From: Nostoc sp. FACHB-892
GTDB lineage: Bacteria > Cyanobacteriota > Cyanobacteriia > Cyanobacteriales > Nostocaceae
Direction of reading: 5' to 3'
Assembly: GCF_014698795.1 (NCBI RefSeq)
Contig: NZ_JACJTR010000031.1
Span: 19,987-83,986 of the forward strand
DNA length: 64,000 nucleotides
Part shown: one piece after another, positions 45,734 through 54,387 of the stretch
How positions within the stretch are numbered: the stretch's first letter is position 1
Layout: each line of letters begins with the position of its first letter
Notes under the pieces: model-generated
Database searches by the model: none
Seen by the model: only the letters and a program-made list of their open reading frames with translations
What the model was told of the DNA's origin: nothing
Program-made: the position numbers and the translations under genes

Positions 45734-46075
45734 ATGAAGATCCATAAAATAACTCATCAATCATCTTTGCCTTCAAACACTCGTAATAAATCAGTTCTAC
45801 GCCGGACTCGAAAAAGATTTAACCCCAAAGTATTCATAGACCGCACGATAGAAACAACTGCAATCGCCTCTCTGCTTTTAACTGGGTTTTCAGGAGTAGG
45901 GGCGATGGCTTGCTGGGGGCTGGAGATTATCGAGACTAATAATCCTAACATCATCATCTCTGGTTGGGAGCAACAGAAAAATATTTGCCTGGGTGCAATG
46001 TTGGTTAGTTTTTCCGTCTTCTTAGGAACTTCTTTAGTCGGAGCAAGCCTCAGTATTCAACGAGATAAATTTTAG
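45734..46075 (+). CDS. Small membrane protein, unknown
   Basis: 113 residues. A basic N-terminus (NKSVLRRTRKRFNPK) is followed by two hydrophobic segments (about 43-64 and 84-107). No family recognised. It may belong with the membrane-protein operon further right, but a terminator lies between. Confidence 0.5.
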   Translation: MKIHKITHQSSLPSNTRNKSVLRRTRKRFNPKVFIDRTIETTAIASLLLTGFSGVGAMACWGLEIIETNNPNIIISGWEQQKNICLGAMLVSFSVFLGTSLVGASLSIQRDKF

Positions 46076-46089
46076 GGAGATAAATAACA

Positions 46090-46318
46090 ATGGAAATAAA
46101 ATTAACTACACCAGAGATTCGGACTATCTTGCAAGGATGTCAATATACGTTGCAAATGGTTGGGAGTAGTAAGGATTATCGCAGGCTTCAATCGTCCTCC
46201 TTCCTTTTCTACATCAAATGATGTGGTATTAAACGATGCTTTCAATGTTTTAGGAGAAATAGTGAACGCAATTGATGACGTGGAGCAGATGATCAAACAA
46301 CAAACAGGAAAAGTCTAG
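46090..46318 (+). pseudogene. Small unknown gene with a frameshift
   Basis: The ATG at 46090 opens MEIKLTTPEIRTILQGCQYT and, after VGSSKDYRR, soon stops. The next frame reads RIIAGFNRPPSFSTSNDVV and continues through VLNDAFNVLGEIVNAI to TAG 46316-46318. One base lost or gained near 46170 joins them into about 75 residues. No family recognised. Confidence 0.5.
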
Positions 46319-46394
46319 AAATCAAGCAAAGATTTTTCAACACGGAAGGCTATTCCCTACCACAGACTAACCCTACACTAGGAGCGATCGCAGT

Positions 46395-46607
46395 ATGGTA
46401 CAAAACATTGGTATTGAACCAATGCATCCAAGAGAATTCAAAATAATTCACAATGCATCTATATACCTGATGCATAGGCTTAGTGATTATCCTGAACAAA
46501 CAATAAGTCATTGGTTAGCTGACGAAAGTAGTACAAGGTATCAACAGCCAAAACCACAGGTACTTAATCATTTTGGAGCTATCCATAAATTATTATCAGC
46601 TACTTAG
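46395..46607 (+). CDS. Unknown small protein
   Basis: 70 residues, starting MVQNIGIEPMHPREFKII, with His and Tyr residues but no known motif. Its stop codon lies within a hairpin, and a terminator follows. Coding is likely but modestly supported. Confidence 0.45.
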   Translation: MVQNIGIEPMHPREFKIIHNASIYLMHRLSDYPEQTISHWLADESSTRYQQPKPQVLNHFGAIHKLLSAT

Positions 46608-46668
46608 CGTCAGCCTGACGCTAAGTCATTAGAAAAACCCTACTCACCAGCCGGTAGGGTTTTTATTA
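46603..46668 (+). terminator. Double hairpin terminator
   Basis: A perfect stem CTTAGCGTCA/TGACGCTAAG (46603-46625) overlaps the preceding stop codon. A second stem AAAAACCCTAC/GTAGGGTTTTT (46633-46664) runs into TTATTATT. The second is a typical rho-independent terminator and separates the upstream genes from the iteron-controlled operon. Confidence 0.8.
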
Positions 46669-46684
46669 TTAGTATTAGCAGTGC

Positions 46685-46750
46685 CGGAATTCAATCGGAA
46701 CTCAACCGGAATTCAGTCGGAACTCAGTCGGAACTCAGTCGGAACTCTAG
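46685..46750. repeat. Six 11-bp iterons (CGGAAYTCARY)
   Basis: Six contiguous units of exactly 11 bases, CGGAATTCAAT, CGGAACTCAAC, CGGAATTCAGT, CGGAACTCAGT twice and CGGAACTCTAG, end 12 bases before the first gene of the operon. Helical-turn spacing suggests cooperative binding by one protein on one DNA face. The same core occurs inverted at 51560-51592. Confidence 0.85.
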
Positions 46751-46762
46751 GAGCCGAAACCA

Positions 46763-47065
46763 TTGCTAATTCAAGGAAGCTGTGTAGTTGAACAATTGTT
46801 AACACGAGAGGAGGCAGCCAGACAATTGGAGCCATCAGTTGGAATTAGACAGTTCCAAAAGTATTTAGACTTAGCTTCTTTGTACTTGCCAGAATTTGAA
46901 GATTTTCGGGACGAAGATAATGGAGGGCTAAACGGACGAGCAAAGTTGACAAACTGGCATTTACCTGTACTTCAAAGAATCAGAAGTTATGTTTTAGCCA
47001 AGGGTTCTTTAAAGAAGCTGGCAATTGAATTAAAAAATCACCCCGAAAAGTTTTTAGGAGCCTAA
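46763..47065 (+). CDS. Small HTH-like protein, probable iteron-binding regulator
   Basis: 100 residues from a TTG at 46763, with AGGAG nine bases upstream. LLTREEAARQLEPSVGIRQF followed by QKYLDLA looks like a MerR-type helix-turn-helix, and KLTNWHLPVLQRIRSYVLAK continues as helices. As the first gene after six iterons, it is the natural candidate for the iteron-binding regulator or initiator. That role is inference. The stop is three bases before the next ATG. Confidence 0.6.
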   Translation: MLIQGSCVVEQLLTREEAARQLEPSVGIRQFQKYLDLASLYLPEFEDFRDEDNGGLNGRAKLTNWHLPVLQRIRSYVLAKGSLKKLAIELKNHPEKFLGA

Positions 47066-47068
47066 ATC

Positions 47069-47644
47069 ATGATTGTTAAAGAATTTGCACAAGCTCTCAA
47101 CAAAGTACCAGGGAAGGTAGTTGATGAGCTGCGCCGTCAATATCCAGAGCAAAAATGGACGGTCGATTCACAAGTTCCAGAGGAGATTTTAGCTAGATTT
47201 CGAGACATTACTAATAGTGAGAAATTACAACCTCAACAGTCACCTATAGCAGATGTACCCGAAGCCACAATCACCAGAGCTGACGAAGCTATTCAACAAG
47301 CCTCATACAAGTTAACTGCGGCTGATAAAGAGACTATTTCTGGTGCTATAGCCGTTCAAAATGAGCAATCTAAGATTTTGGGTGCATCGACTGGTGTTAC
47401 AGGAGCTTTGTTGTTCATGGAATCCTTGATTGGAGCCAAGGGGACGGTATTGGATGCCTTTGCCGAGCAATCGATGTTGGAAGTTGATAACCAGATTACT
47501 GAGATAGATCAGAGTTTGATTAATTTGGCAGAAGAAGCCTCAACAAGACTGGGGGAGTCAATCCGAAAAAAAGAACAACTCAAAGTACGACTCAATTCGT
47601 TACGGGAGAGAGTCAGTTCAATGGGGACACAGATCCGATTTTAG
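47069..47644 (+). CDS. Helical/coiled-coil protein with IF2_N-like head
   Basis: 191 residues. Residues 1-50 (MIVKEFAQALNKVPGKVVDE...) resemble the small IF2_N-type helical fold. The rest is helical, with a coiled coil near the C-terminus (QLKVRLNSLRERV). There is no membrane segment. AGGAG lies eight bases before the ATG and the gene follows the regulator directly. An adaptor linking DNA or a regulator to membrane partners is possible. Confidence 0.55.
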   Translation: MIVKEFAQALNKVPGKVVDELRRQYPEQKWTVDSQVPEEILARFRDITNSEKLQPQQSPIADVPEATITRADEAIQQASYKLTAADKETISGAIAVQNEQSKILGASTGVTGALLFMESLIGAKGTVLDAFAEQSMLEVDNQITEIDQSLINLAEEASTRLGESIRKKEQLKVRLNSLRERVSSMGTQIRF

Positions 47645-47658
47645 AAGCTTATAAAACA

Positions 47659-47931
47659 GTGGCGGCATTGCTAGAGATCCAAAATGAAACTGTTGCCACT
47701 GTTGCCGAAATCCGATTACTTCAAGAGCTATTAACTCATCAAAAGAAAAATCAGGACATGGATATTCTCAGTACGGGATTGTTTGCTACTTCAGTTATTG
47801 GCGCTTTAGGTGGTAGTGCATATATCGTTAGTAGCGTTGTCGCTACTGGATTAATTGGTAGCGGGATATTCATTCCCTTGGCATTACTTGTTGGTGCAGG
47901 ATTGACATTTCTGAGACGGGCATCAAAGTAA
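47659..47931 (+). CDS. Small membrane protein, helix plus two hydrophobic segments
   Basis: 90 residues from a GTG at 47659. Residues 1-32 are a helix (VAEIRLLQELLTHQKKNQ). Two hydrophobic segments follow (about 37-58 and 62-82), and the protein ends FLRRASK. The frame is open upstream of the GTG (DPILEAYKT), overlapping the end of the previous gene in another frame, so the true start could be earlier or the two products could be linked by frameshift. Small Ala/Gly-rich membrane proteins of this kind suit oligomeric assemblies. Confidence 0.5.
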   Translation: MAALLEIQNETVATVAEIRLLQELLTHQKKNQDMDILSTGLFATSVIGALGGSAYIVSSVVATGLIGSGIFIPLALLVGAGLTFLRRASK

Positions 47932-47936
47932 TAGTG

Positions 47937-48226
47937 ATGGGCGGGAGTGTTTCATAAAACTGTTTCATAGAACTGTTTCATGAAACAGTTTCAACGGTTT
48001 CATCAATGTTTCAGGGCGTGAAACACCATGAAACAGCATTCTCCCAGCATGAAACATGAAACGTGAAACATGAAACACCAGACAATTCCTTGCTCGAAAG
48101 CCTTTATGGGCGGGAGTGTTTCATAAAACTGTTTCACAGAACTGTTTCATGAAACAGTTTCAACGGTTTCATCAATGTTTCAGGGCGTGAAACACCATGA
48201 AACAGCATTTCCGGCGTGAAACATGG
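47937..48226. repeat. Dense parS-like GTTTCA/TGAAAC array in two direct copies
   Basis: At least 20 GTTTCA or TGAAAC sites occupy 290 bases. Two copies of a 104-bp block (47937-48040 and 48106-48209) differ at one position. Each contains the palindrome TGTTTCATGAAACA, close to the ParB site TGTTTCACGTGAAACA but two bases shorter. It lies between membrane-protein genes and has no coding potential. A centromere or iteron origin is the likeliest function. Confidence 0.85.
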
Positions 48227-48267
48227 GAAAAATTTGTACTAAGAACGCGCTATAGCACAGCAGTCTC

Positions 48268-48678
48268 ATGTATAAGAAACAACTGTACTTAGCTTTGACT
48301 GGTGTTGGCATTTGCATATTGCCTGTAATCATCCCCTTAGTACCCAAGTTGGGGGCTTATGCAGAGCTTCAACGGCTAAAAGCCTCAGAAGAATTAGAAC
48401 GTTCCCGCATAGAAGAACGGGCAAAAACCAGTGATGCTCTATATGAGGCGGGAGTCATGCCCACAAGTCGCAAGTTGAGAATTACTAATTACATTGACAA
48501 CAGTAAACGCAATCCCAGACCAGACACAACCTTTTATCAAGATGATGAGATTGTTGATGTTTTTGACGCAACGGGTAGGTGTATTGGGCGGATTGAAGAA
48601 GGAATTTGGAAGTGGAAGCACAAAGCTAAAGGGATTTGTAAAAGCGTTCAAAATATTAAACAAAGTAGGAGGAAGTAA
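48268..48678 (+). CDS. Membrane-anchored protein, unknown
   Basis: 136 residues. One N-terminal membrane segment (about 7-28) precedes a charged helix (ELQRLKASEELERSRIEERA) and a basic C-terminal domain (IVDVFDATGRCIGRIEEGIW). It is likely anchored with the C-terminus inside. Its stop shares one base with the next ATG, and the next gene's AGGAGG site lies in its 3' end, so the two are translationally coupled. No family recognised. Confidence 0.6.
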   Translation: MYKKQLYLALTGVGICILPVIIPLVPKLGAYAELQRLKASEELERSRIEERAKTSDALYEAGVMPTSRKLRITNYIDNSKRNPRPDTTFYQDDEIVDVFDATGRCIGRIEEGIWKWKHKAKGICKSVQNIKQSRRK

Positions 48679-49385
48679 TGGGATTAGGTGCAGAAAGTAA
48701 CAGCACTGGTAACAGCGATAGTAAGCCCAAAGATAAGAAGCGATCGCTTGGTGAAATCATTGATTTTTGTGCCAAGGCTGTTGTGATGATTGTCGGCTTA
48801 CCCATTAGGGCTGCCGCCGCCATCGTCAATCAGTTTGTTGCTAATGGAGGTGCGGGTCGTGCGTTAGTTGGCGGGATTTTATTTATCGGCGGTTCCATGA
48901 TTAGTGCTGATTCAACTTGGCAATTAATCTTTCAAGCCCCGCCTGTATGCCCGTGGTTTGAGCCGACTTGGAATTGGCTAAATGTGCCGTTTGCACTGTT
49001 CAACCCGTTTTTTTACCTGGCATTCATGATTTCTGTGGGTGTTCAGGTAATCGAAGCCCACACCCTACGCGGTAAGAACCCAGACTCAGCACGACGGGAA
49101 CTTCAAGACCACATGGTTTATGAGCTTGAAACCAAGCCCAGTGGCAAGATTGACTTAGTAGGTCAACTCTGGACGGATTACAAAACCGCAGGTACACGCG
49201 ATCGCTCTAGTGCAGGGCTGGTTGTAATTGCGGTTTGGGTGTTCGATATTGTCACTACCTTTGCAGCTCGTAACCCATTCGACTACACAGCCCCGTTGAT
49301 GATATTGGGCTGCATATTGTTTAACATCGGCACAATGATGGCTGGTGAAATTGGGTTCGCCATCTGGCGGTTGACCAAAGATTAA
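48678..49385 (+). CDS. Multi-spanning membrane protein, unknown
   Basis: 235 residues. About four or five hydrophobic segments lie at roughly 30-55, 62-80, 105-125, 175-195 and 205-228. A soluble loop (RRELQDHMVYELETKPSGK) lies in the middle. AGGAGG precedes the ATG. With its neighbours it could form a membrane platform for the ATPase. No family recognised. Confidence 0.65.
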   Translation: MGLGAESNSTGNSDSKPKDKKRSLGEIIDFCAKAVVMIVGLPIRAAAAIVNQFVANGGAGRALVGGILFIGGSMISADSTWQLIFQAPPVCPWFEPTWNWLNVPFALFNPFFYLAFMISVGVQVIEAHTLRGKNPDSARRELQDHMVYELETKPSGKIDLVGQLWTDYKTAGTRDRSSAGLVVIAVWVFDIVTTFAARNPFDYTAPLMILGCILFNIGTMMAGEIGFAIWRLTKD

Positions 49386-49622
49386 AGTGAGCGCCGCTCA
49401 ACAAAGAGGCAAGGGAGCTATTAGCTGGGGAGATAGAAAAGAATTGAGATTCAACCTCTCCCTGTTCGAGAACCACTTAACTCTTATTGGGGGACTCAAA
49501 CCCGTGTTTCCCTCTTCATTTCACGGCTCGATGTTGGGGTCATTCCCCCACGCTCCCTGCCCCCAACCAAGAGCCTCTTCAGTCGAGCGGCTTCTTAACT
49601 CAATCAACAGGGCATTTCTTTT
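49386..49622. other. Gap before the ATPase gene
   Basis: No supported gene; a frame here overlaps the ATPase start and has poor composition. A C-rich patch lies near 49540-49570. The ATPase promoter may lie here. Confidence 0.4.
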
Positions 49623-51539
49623 ATGCAAAGTAACAATATCCCAAAAATTACAACTAAAGAAACTGAACATTTACGCGAATCATATCCTAGCTTGTCTCAC
49701 TTGGAAGCCGGGAATATCGCTCAATGGCTGCAAGAGAGAAAAGAGCAATTATTTGAAATGGCACGGGCATCTGAGAATGAAGCAGACATGACCCGTGTAC
49801 TTGGTTTGTTGGCTTCTGGGATCGGAGCGGTTTGTTATGCGGTGAACCCTTTGGCGCTAGTTGGTGGTTTAGTCGGTGGTGCTGCGTGGCTATGGTTTGT
49901 TGTCGAACACTCCAACCGCACTAAAGAAATTGCGCCTTTGCCTTTTGTGCGTGGTAATTTTGTAGATGCTCTAACTCGTGCTGGGGATTACGATGCTAGA
50001 AGCAATTATCAAGCGGATCATCTTGCCAATACTGTTAAATTTCTAGAACGACAATCAGCAGAAGAATACGCTTTTCTTCATGCTGAGTTTGAAAATATTG
50101 GGCAGTATTTGAACCAAGTTGAACCAGGAAAACGTTTTTACGCTTATCGCTGGATGTTTGGTTGGTTTGGCAAGCTTAAGGGCCGTCAGCTACCGACTTA
50201 TGAAAGCATGGCTCTCCATTTACAGAATGTGACAATTGACAGCCGGGTGAATCGATCGGAGATAAGTGCCATCGCACAGGCTCAAATCCAATTACCACCG
50301 ACCGTAGATATCAAGCAGTTTCAATCGCCACAGGTAGATGTTGGCAAAATGAACCAAGCTGCGGAGCTTTCTGAACCGACAGAGTTACAACCATCTTCCT
50401 CTGATGGGCTTGCACCAGAGACTATAATTAATCTCCCTCTGATTAATAGGGCAAACGCACTCATCGCTGCTTTAACGAAAAGTGGTTTCCAAGTAGAGAA
50501 TATGATGAGTTCTCAAGTCATTGCGATCGCTGGTACTCAGCGAGGTGGCAAGGGAACCTTAGCAGCAATCTTGGCAACATTATCAACTGCACTTGACCCC
50601 GGATTGAACACCCAATACTTTACAGCCGGCGTGGACGTTTACCCCTTTGCTTGCAACTTAACCTCTGCCCTTAAATACCCGGATATTGATGCGGATGGGG
50701 CTGATCAACTCGTCGCTCGTGATTTATTGAACTTTCTTAAGGGTTTAGATGGAAGCGAACCTTACTCCCATAAAAACTTACTGCTAGTAATTGATGAGGC
50801 GATGCGGTTGCTGTCATTGTTAGAGGAAAGCGATCGCACCTGGGCGATTCAATATTTACTTTCTCGCTTCGCCAAGTCTGGTGGTACATTAATTATCGTG
50901 CTGCATGGCTCTAACCTGACAAGCGTTGTAGGTAAAGCTACGGCTGGGTTGGCAGATACTTTTAAGCAATCGGTTAACTTTATTGGTTGTGTGGCTCAAG
51001 CGGTTAGCGCTGGTGGCCTACGCAAAATGAATGTTGCTAGTGGAGAATATTTCAAAGCCAACCCTAATAACTTTGGAGAACCTGTTAGTGGTGGCAATCT
51101 GGGCATGATTCCCGGATGGCTAAAGACCCATTTGCACCCAGGCAATGGGCAACCAGATCCAGCTAGAACATTACTTCAATTCTTCCCAGAATTAGTTCAA
51201 CAGCATGAAAGGGCAGTCATACCCAGAGGAGAGAAGATTGCCCCATCAGACGCAGTTAATCATCTGGAGTCCATTTTTTCAAAGCCTTATCAAGAAGTGG
51301 AATTTCTGGAAGTAGAAGAAAGCAGTATTTCTGAGGCTGATTTAGACCAAATTGTGGCGATCGTTGCAGCTACTGCTAATCCTCCAGCTTCTTTTGCGGC
51401 TATCAGAAACAGCCGCAAGTGGGGTGAAGAGAAAAAGAGTGTTCTTTACTTGAGGAATGCCTTGTCACAATTGATTGACACTAAGCGATTGTGCGGAAAT
51501 GAAAAAGATGGTTTTAGCGTTATTAACGTTAACCAGTAA
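49623..51539 (+). CDS. Membrane-anchored P-loop ATPase, T4CP/HerA-like
   Basis: 638 residues. After about 55 soluble residues, hydrophobic segments (about 60-100, GIGAVCYAVNPLALVGGLVG) anchor it. Residues about 100-280 are a linker. The ATPase core follows, with Walker A GTQRGGKGT near 310 and Walker B LLLVIDEAMRLL near 385. The C-terminal 90 residues are helical and may be a winged helix (AAIRNSRKWGEEKKSVLYLR). Layout, with membrane part first and ATPase after, is like conjugative coupling proteins and FtsK-type DNA pumps. No relaxase or other conjugation gene is visible, so transfer, segregation or particle packaging are all open. Confidence 0.7.
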   Translation: MQSNNIPKITTKETEHLRESYPSLSHLEAGNIAQWLQERKEQLFEMARASENEADMTRVLGLLASGIGAVCYAVNPLALVGGLVGGAAWLWFVVEHSNRTKEIAPLPFVRGNFVDALTRAGDYDARSNYQADHLANTVKFLERQSAEEYAFLHAEFENIGQYLNQVEPGKRFYAYRWMFGWFGKLKGRQLPTYESMALHLQNVTIDSRVNRSEISAIAQAQIQLPPTVDIKQFQSPQVDVGKMNQAAELSEPTELQPSSSDGLAPETIINLPLINRANALIAALTKSGFQVENMMSSQVIAIAGTQRGGKGTLAAILATLSTALDPGLNTQYFTAGVDVYPFACNLTSALKYPDIDADGADQLVARDLLNFLKGLDGSEPYSHKNLLLVIDEAMRLLSLLEESDRTWAIQYLLSRFAKSGGTLIIVLHGSNLTSVVGKATAGLADTFKQSVNFIGCVAQAVSAGGLRKMNVASGEYFKANPNNFGEPVSGGNLGMIPGWLKTHLHPGNGQPDPARTLLQFFPELVQQHERAVIPRGEKIAPSDAVNHLESIFSKPYQEVEFLEVEESSISEADLDQIVAIVAATANPPASFAAIRNSRKWGEEKKSVLYLRNALSQLIDTKRLCGNEKDGFSVINVNQ

Positions 51540-51559
51540 CATTCGTGACACTGACCGTT

Positions 51560-51592
51560 GAGTTCCGGTCGAGTTCCGGTCAAGTTCCGGTA
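51560..51592. repeat. Three inverted iterons closing the operon
   Basis: GAGTTCCGGTC twice and AAGTTCCGGTA, each 11 bases, are the reverse complement of the CGGAACTC core at 46685-46750. They begin 20 bases after the ATPase stop. The operon is thus bracketed by arrays pointing toward each other. Confidence 0.8.
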
Positions 51593-51814
51593 TTCTCGCA
51601 TCTTCAAGTACCTCTGAAAAATAGAGTCTTTTTGTCTCTTCAGCAAGATTTAATTTTTTCTAAATATTTTCTAGAATGTGGAAGCATGGAAAGTTTAAAA
51701 ATGAGCGATAAATTAACCACAGTCTTACCTCAAACTTGCCCATAAACATTCATTTTTCCAAAAGACCCATTTTTAAGTGCTGAGTTGTACTTGTAACACA
51801 TCTTATATTGTTAG

Positions 51815-52423
51815 CTAAGGCTTTAAGCCTACTGCATTACACGCAACACCCCAGGGGATTGTTGTTGGCATAGGTTCTGTATCGCATTCATTCCATTGAG
51901 CTACATTACCTTCCTTATTAGTAATGCCAAAGACTTCAATCCAATCAGTAGCATACTTGTCATAAGAGACTGCACCTATGCCGGGGCAGTTTTTTATTAT
52001 GTTCTGTGCGTAACTTAACTGGTATTGATCTGAGTTCATAATAGCCTCAAATTCAAAACTCACGGCCAATTCTTTAGTTTTATTCTTTATAAAACTTGTA
52101 CCTATTTCACGCAAACTTAGAACCGCCTTACCTGGATAGTAAGAGACTATCCTCGGACTTCCTGCCTCTTTTGTGGCTATATCATAGACCAGATTATTTA
52201 TAGCATTCAAACAGGCATTAACCCCTATCTCATCCTGAATTGCTAATTTTCTGACTTTTAGATCCTCGTAGTAGTTTGAATTCTTAATTAAGGATTCCCT
52301 AATATGCCCCTTAAAGCTTTCTTTATAGGAACTGGCATTAGCTAAGGGTATTTGATATAGGTAGATAATTAAGAGGGGAAAGAGGAATGTCGTAGTACTT
52401 TTGATCTCCATATTAAACCTCAT
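51815..52423 (-). CDS. Secreted protein, unknown
   Basis: 202 residues. The second Met (residue 5) is the more probable start for a signal peptide (about 5-31, ending LANASS). The mature part is mixed alpha/beta with four or more Cys (ACLNAINN, IIKNCPGIG, NECDTEP, VACNAVG), possibly disulfide-bonded. No family recognised. It stands alone beyond the iterons, on the opposite strand. Confidence 0.6.
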   Translation of the reverse strand: MRFNMEIKSTTTFLFPLLIIYLYQIPLANASSYKESFKGHIRESLIKNSNYYEDLKVRKLAIQDEIGVNACLNAINNLVYDIATKEAGSPRIVSYYPGKAVLSLREIGTSFIKNKTKELAVSFEFEAIMNSDQYQLSYAQNIIKNCPGIGAVSYDKYATDWIEVFGITNKEGNVAQWNECDTEPMPTTIPWGVACNAVGLKP

Positions 52424-52438
52424 ATACTTTCTTCCAGT

Positions 52439-52760
52439 TTAATTAAATAACTGTAAAAATTCTTCAACAACTGCTGAGGGATTTTCATAACATTGCTCTG
52501 CTGAAAATCTGACTGTAGAAATGCCTTGCCGTAAAAATACTCTATCTCTCTTACAATCCCAATTCTTGTGGTATGTCTGTTTATGGTATATATACTCCGT
52601 CAACTTCAATAATCATACATTTTTGATTATAAAAAACTAAAAAATCCACCTCTGCTTTTTCTCTCTGTTTATTATCATGATTACTAACAGATAATCCATT
52701 TAAACCTATAAAACCATTTACATTAGCATAACAAGTAATGAAGAACCATTTTTATTTAAG
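52439..52760 (-). pseudogene. Relic of a DUF559/PD-(D/E)xK-type nuclease
   Basis: Reading leftward: FITCYANVNGFIGLNGLSVS, then KAEVDFLVFYNQKCMIIEVDG, a nuclease-like core with EVDFL and IEVDG acidic residues. A stop and one-base shift follow, then YHKNWDCKRDRVFLRQGIST and VEEFLQLFN. The RD..L...G pattern is typical of DUF559-like proteins. The N-terminal part is absent or unrecognisable. Confidence 0.65.
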
Positions 52761-52796
52761 TCCCCCTATGGGATCAAACTTACACAATCCCTGAGT

Positions 52797-53960
52797 TTAA
52801 ACTAGTTGAATGTCTAGATTAGCTTGAAAACCAATAGGCTTATTTTCAACAATGGCAAATCTAGATTCTTGGAAGAACAAAGAACCATTTAGGGGATCAT
52901 AACTGAAGTCGCTAGTGGAAATAGCACCAAACCCTGCTTGAGAAACCTGGATTTTGTCACCTTCAACAGCCTTGAAATCTTTGATAATGTCAACACCCTC
53001 TAATACACTGGTAAAAATAAATTTATCTGCATCTTGTCCTCCAGTGAGAGTATCTGTACCTAGCCCACCAGCGAGTGTGTCGTTTCCGCTCTTGCCAGAA
53101 AGTGTATCGTTCCCGCCATTACCAAATAGCAGATTCTTTTGTTTATCCCCAACAATCGTGTCGCTTTGATTTGTACCTTTGATATTATCAAAGTTTATAA
53201 ATGTGAACCCAGCTGTATTTCCGCTAGGAAGATTATTAATTATGAAGCTTTGAGTTTCAAGGTTAGCGTTAACTGATGCATCTCCAATTATAAAGGGCGA
53301 TGAAGAAGAAATTGAGGCATCTATAGTGTTATTTGCAGCCCTAGCATCAACAACAACGTTTTCAAAATTAAAAAGTAAATCTGTACCTAATCCGCCACCT
53401 TTTTTAAGAGTTCCATCAATGAAAATGGTAGAGCTTACATCTATTTTACTGTAATCAGCCGTATCAGTACCAGATTCTCCGTTTAAGGAATCATTACCTG
53501 CACTACCTCTAATAATATCATTACCACCACTGCCTGATAATTGATTATCAACAGCATTACCAGTAATTATGCCATTTTGATTTGTACCAGTTACATCTAC
53601 AAAATTCTTCACCGCAACTGCAAATCGCGTTGAACCTGCAACTTTGATTTCTAGTTTTTCTTTAGATAAATCAGCTATGATTGATACGTTTGTAGCATCA
53701 ATAGTCGCATCAATACTGTTAGCCTGTCTAGTAGCACCAATCAGGGTTTCAACTACATCTTTAGGTGTGTCAGTTCCAACTGTACCTTTTTGGAAACCTG
53801 CTGGTTGAATCATTACAGGTTGTCCTAAGTCACTGTAATCAATAATATCGCTACCATCTCCACCAGCAATCGTATCATTACCTGCACTGCCGATGAATCT
53901 GTCATCCTTAGCAGTTCCTACTAAAATATCATTTCCATCAGTACCTATGATTGTTGCCAT
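52797..53960 (-). CDS. RTX calcium-binding repeat protein
   Basis: 387 residues. The N-terminus MATIIGTDGNDILVGTAKDD and the internal GGNDIIRGSAGNDSLNG and GNGGNDTLSGKSGNDTLAGG runs are RTX nonapeptides that bind calcium in a beta-roll. The C-terminus (DPLNGSLFFQESRFAIVEN) resembles that of the FG-GAP/RTX protein at 21679. It has no signal peptide, fitting type I secretion. No catalytic domain is visible. Confidence 0.82.
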   Translation of the reverse strand: MATIIGTDGNDILVGTAKDDRFIGSAGNDTIAGGDGSDIIDYSDLGQPVMIQPAGFQKGTVGTDTPKDVVETLIGATRQANSIDATIDATNVSIIADLSKEKLEIKVAGSTRFAVAVKNFVDVTGTNQNGIITGNAVDNQLSGSGGNDIIRGSAGNDSLNGESGTDTADYSKIDVSSTIFIDGTLKKGGGLGTDLLFNFENVVVDARAANNTIDASISSSSPFIIGDASVNANLETQSFIINNLPSGNTAGFTFINFDNIKGTNQSDTIVGDKQKNLLFGNGGNDTLSGKSGNDTLAGGLGTDTLTGGQDADKFIFTSVLEGVDIIKDFKAVEGDKIQVSQAGFGAISTSDFSYDPLNGSLFFQESRFAIVENKPIGFQANLDIQLV

Positions 53961-54387
53961 AATCTTGCTTTACCTGTTTTTGAGTAACTGCTGTATATTA
54001 ACTTGTTATCGGCTGTATTTTTCCTGATTCTAAAACTTTGAATTAGTCAAGTTTTGAAGCTTTATTTTCTAATAGAAACTAGAATTTCAAGCAAAAAGCT
54101 GGAAAATAAAGCCCTAAAAAACTTTCAGGTATTAGTTTCTCCCAGTCTGACACCGGAAGGCTAAGTACTAAATTGCATAAATTCATAGCGGATTGAATGA
54201 AACAAATTTAGCTACTTGCTGCATTGGACAATGCTATGATTTTAAGCAAACCTTTATTTAGCTACGCTGTTCATTGAATTGCTTGTACTCTTTTACAATA
54301 GAGAAATTTGAAGAGACACACATCGTCAAGACAGGAAATTAGTTTTCCAATTTTGGAAAATTAATTTATAAAGTTAAAAAACATGAT
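53961..54387. other. Noncoding AT-rich stretch
   Basis: No gene is supported. It probably holds the promoter of the RTX gene and the 3' flank of the adhesin relic. A TTTTCCAATTTTGGAAAA palindrome lies near 54340-54360 and could be the adhesin gene's terminator. Confidence 0.45.

Noticed and set aside
46685..46750. Attachment sites of an integrated element
   Set aside because: The 11-bp units occur in many copies in tandem and are inverted at the other side; they look like iterons rather than att sites, and there is no integrase.
49387..49791. 134-residue frame before the ATPase
   Set aside because: It overlaps the ATPase start, has an unlikely composition and no homology-like pattern.
49623..51539. 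Inovirus Zot-type protein
   Set aside because: In Zot the ATPase precedes the membrane segment; here the membrane segments come first, as in coupling proteins.
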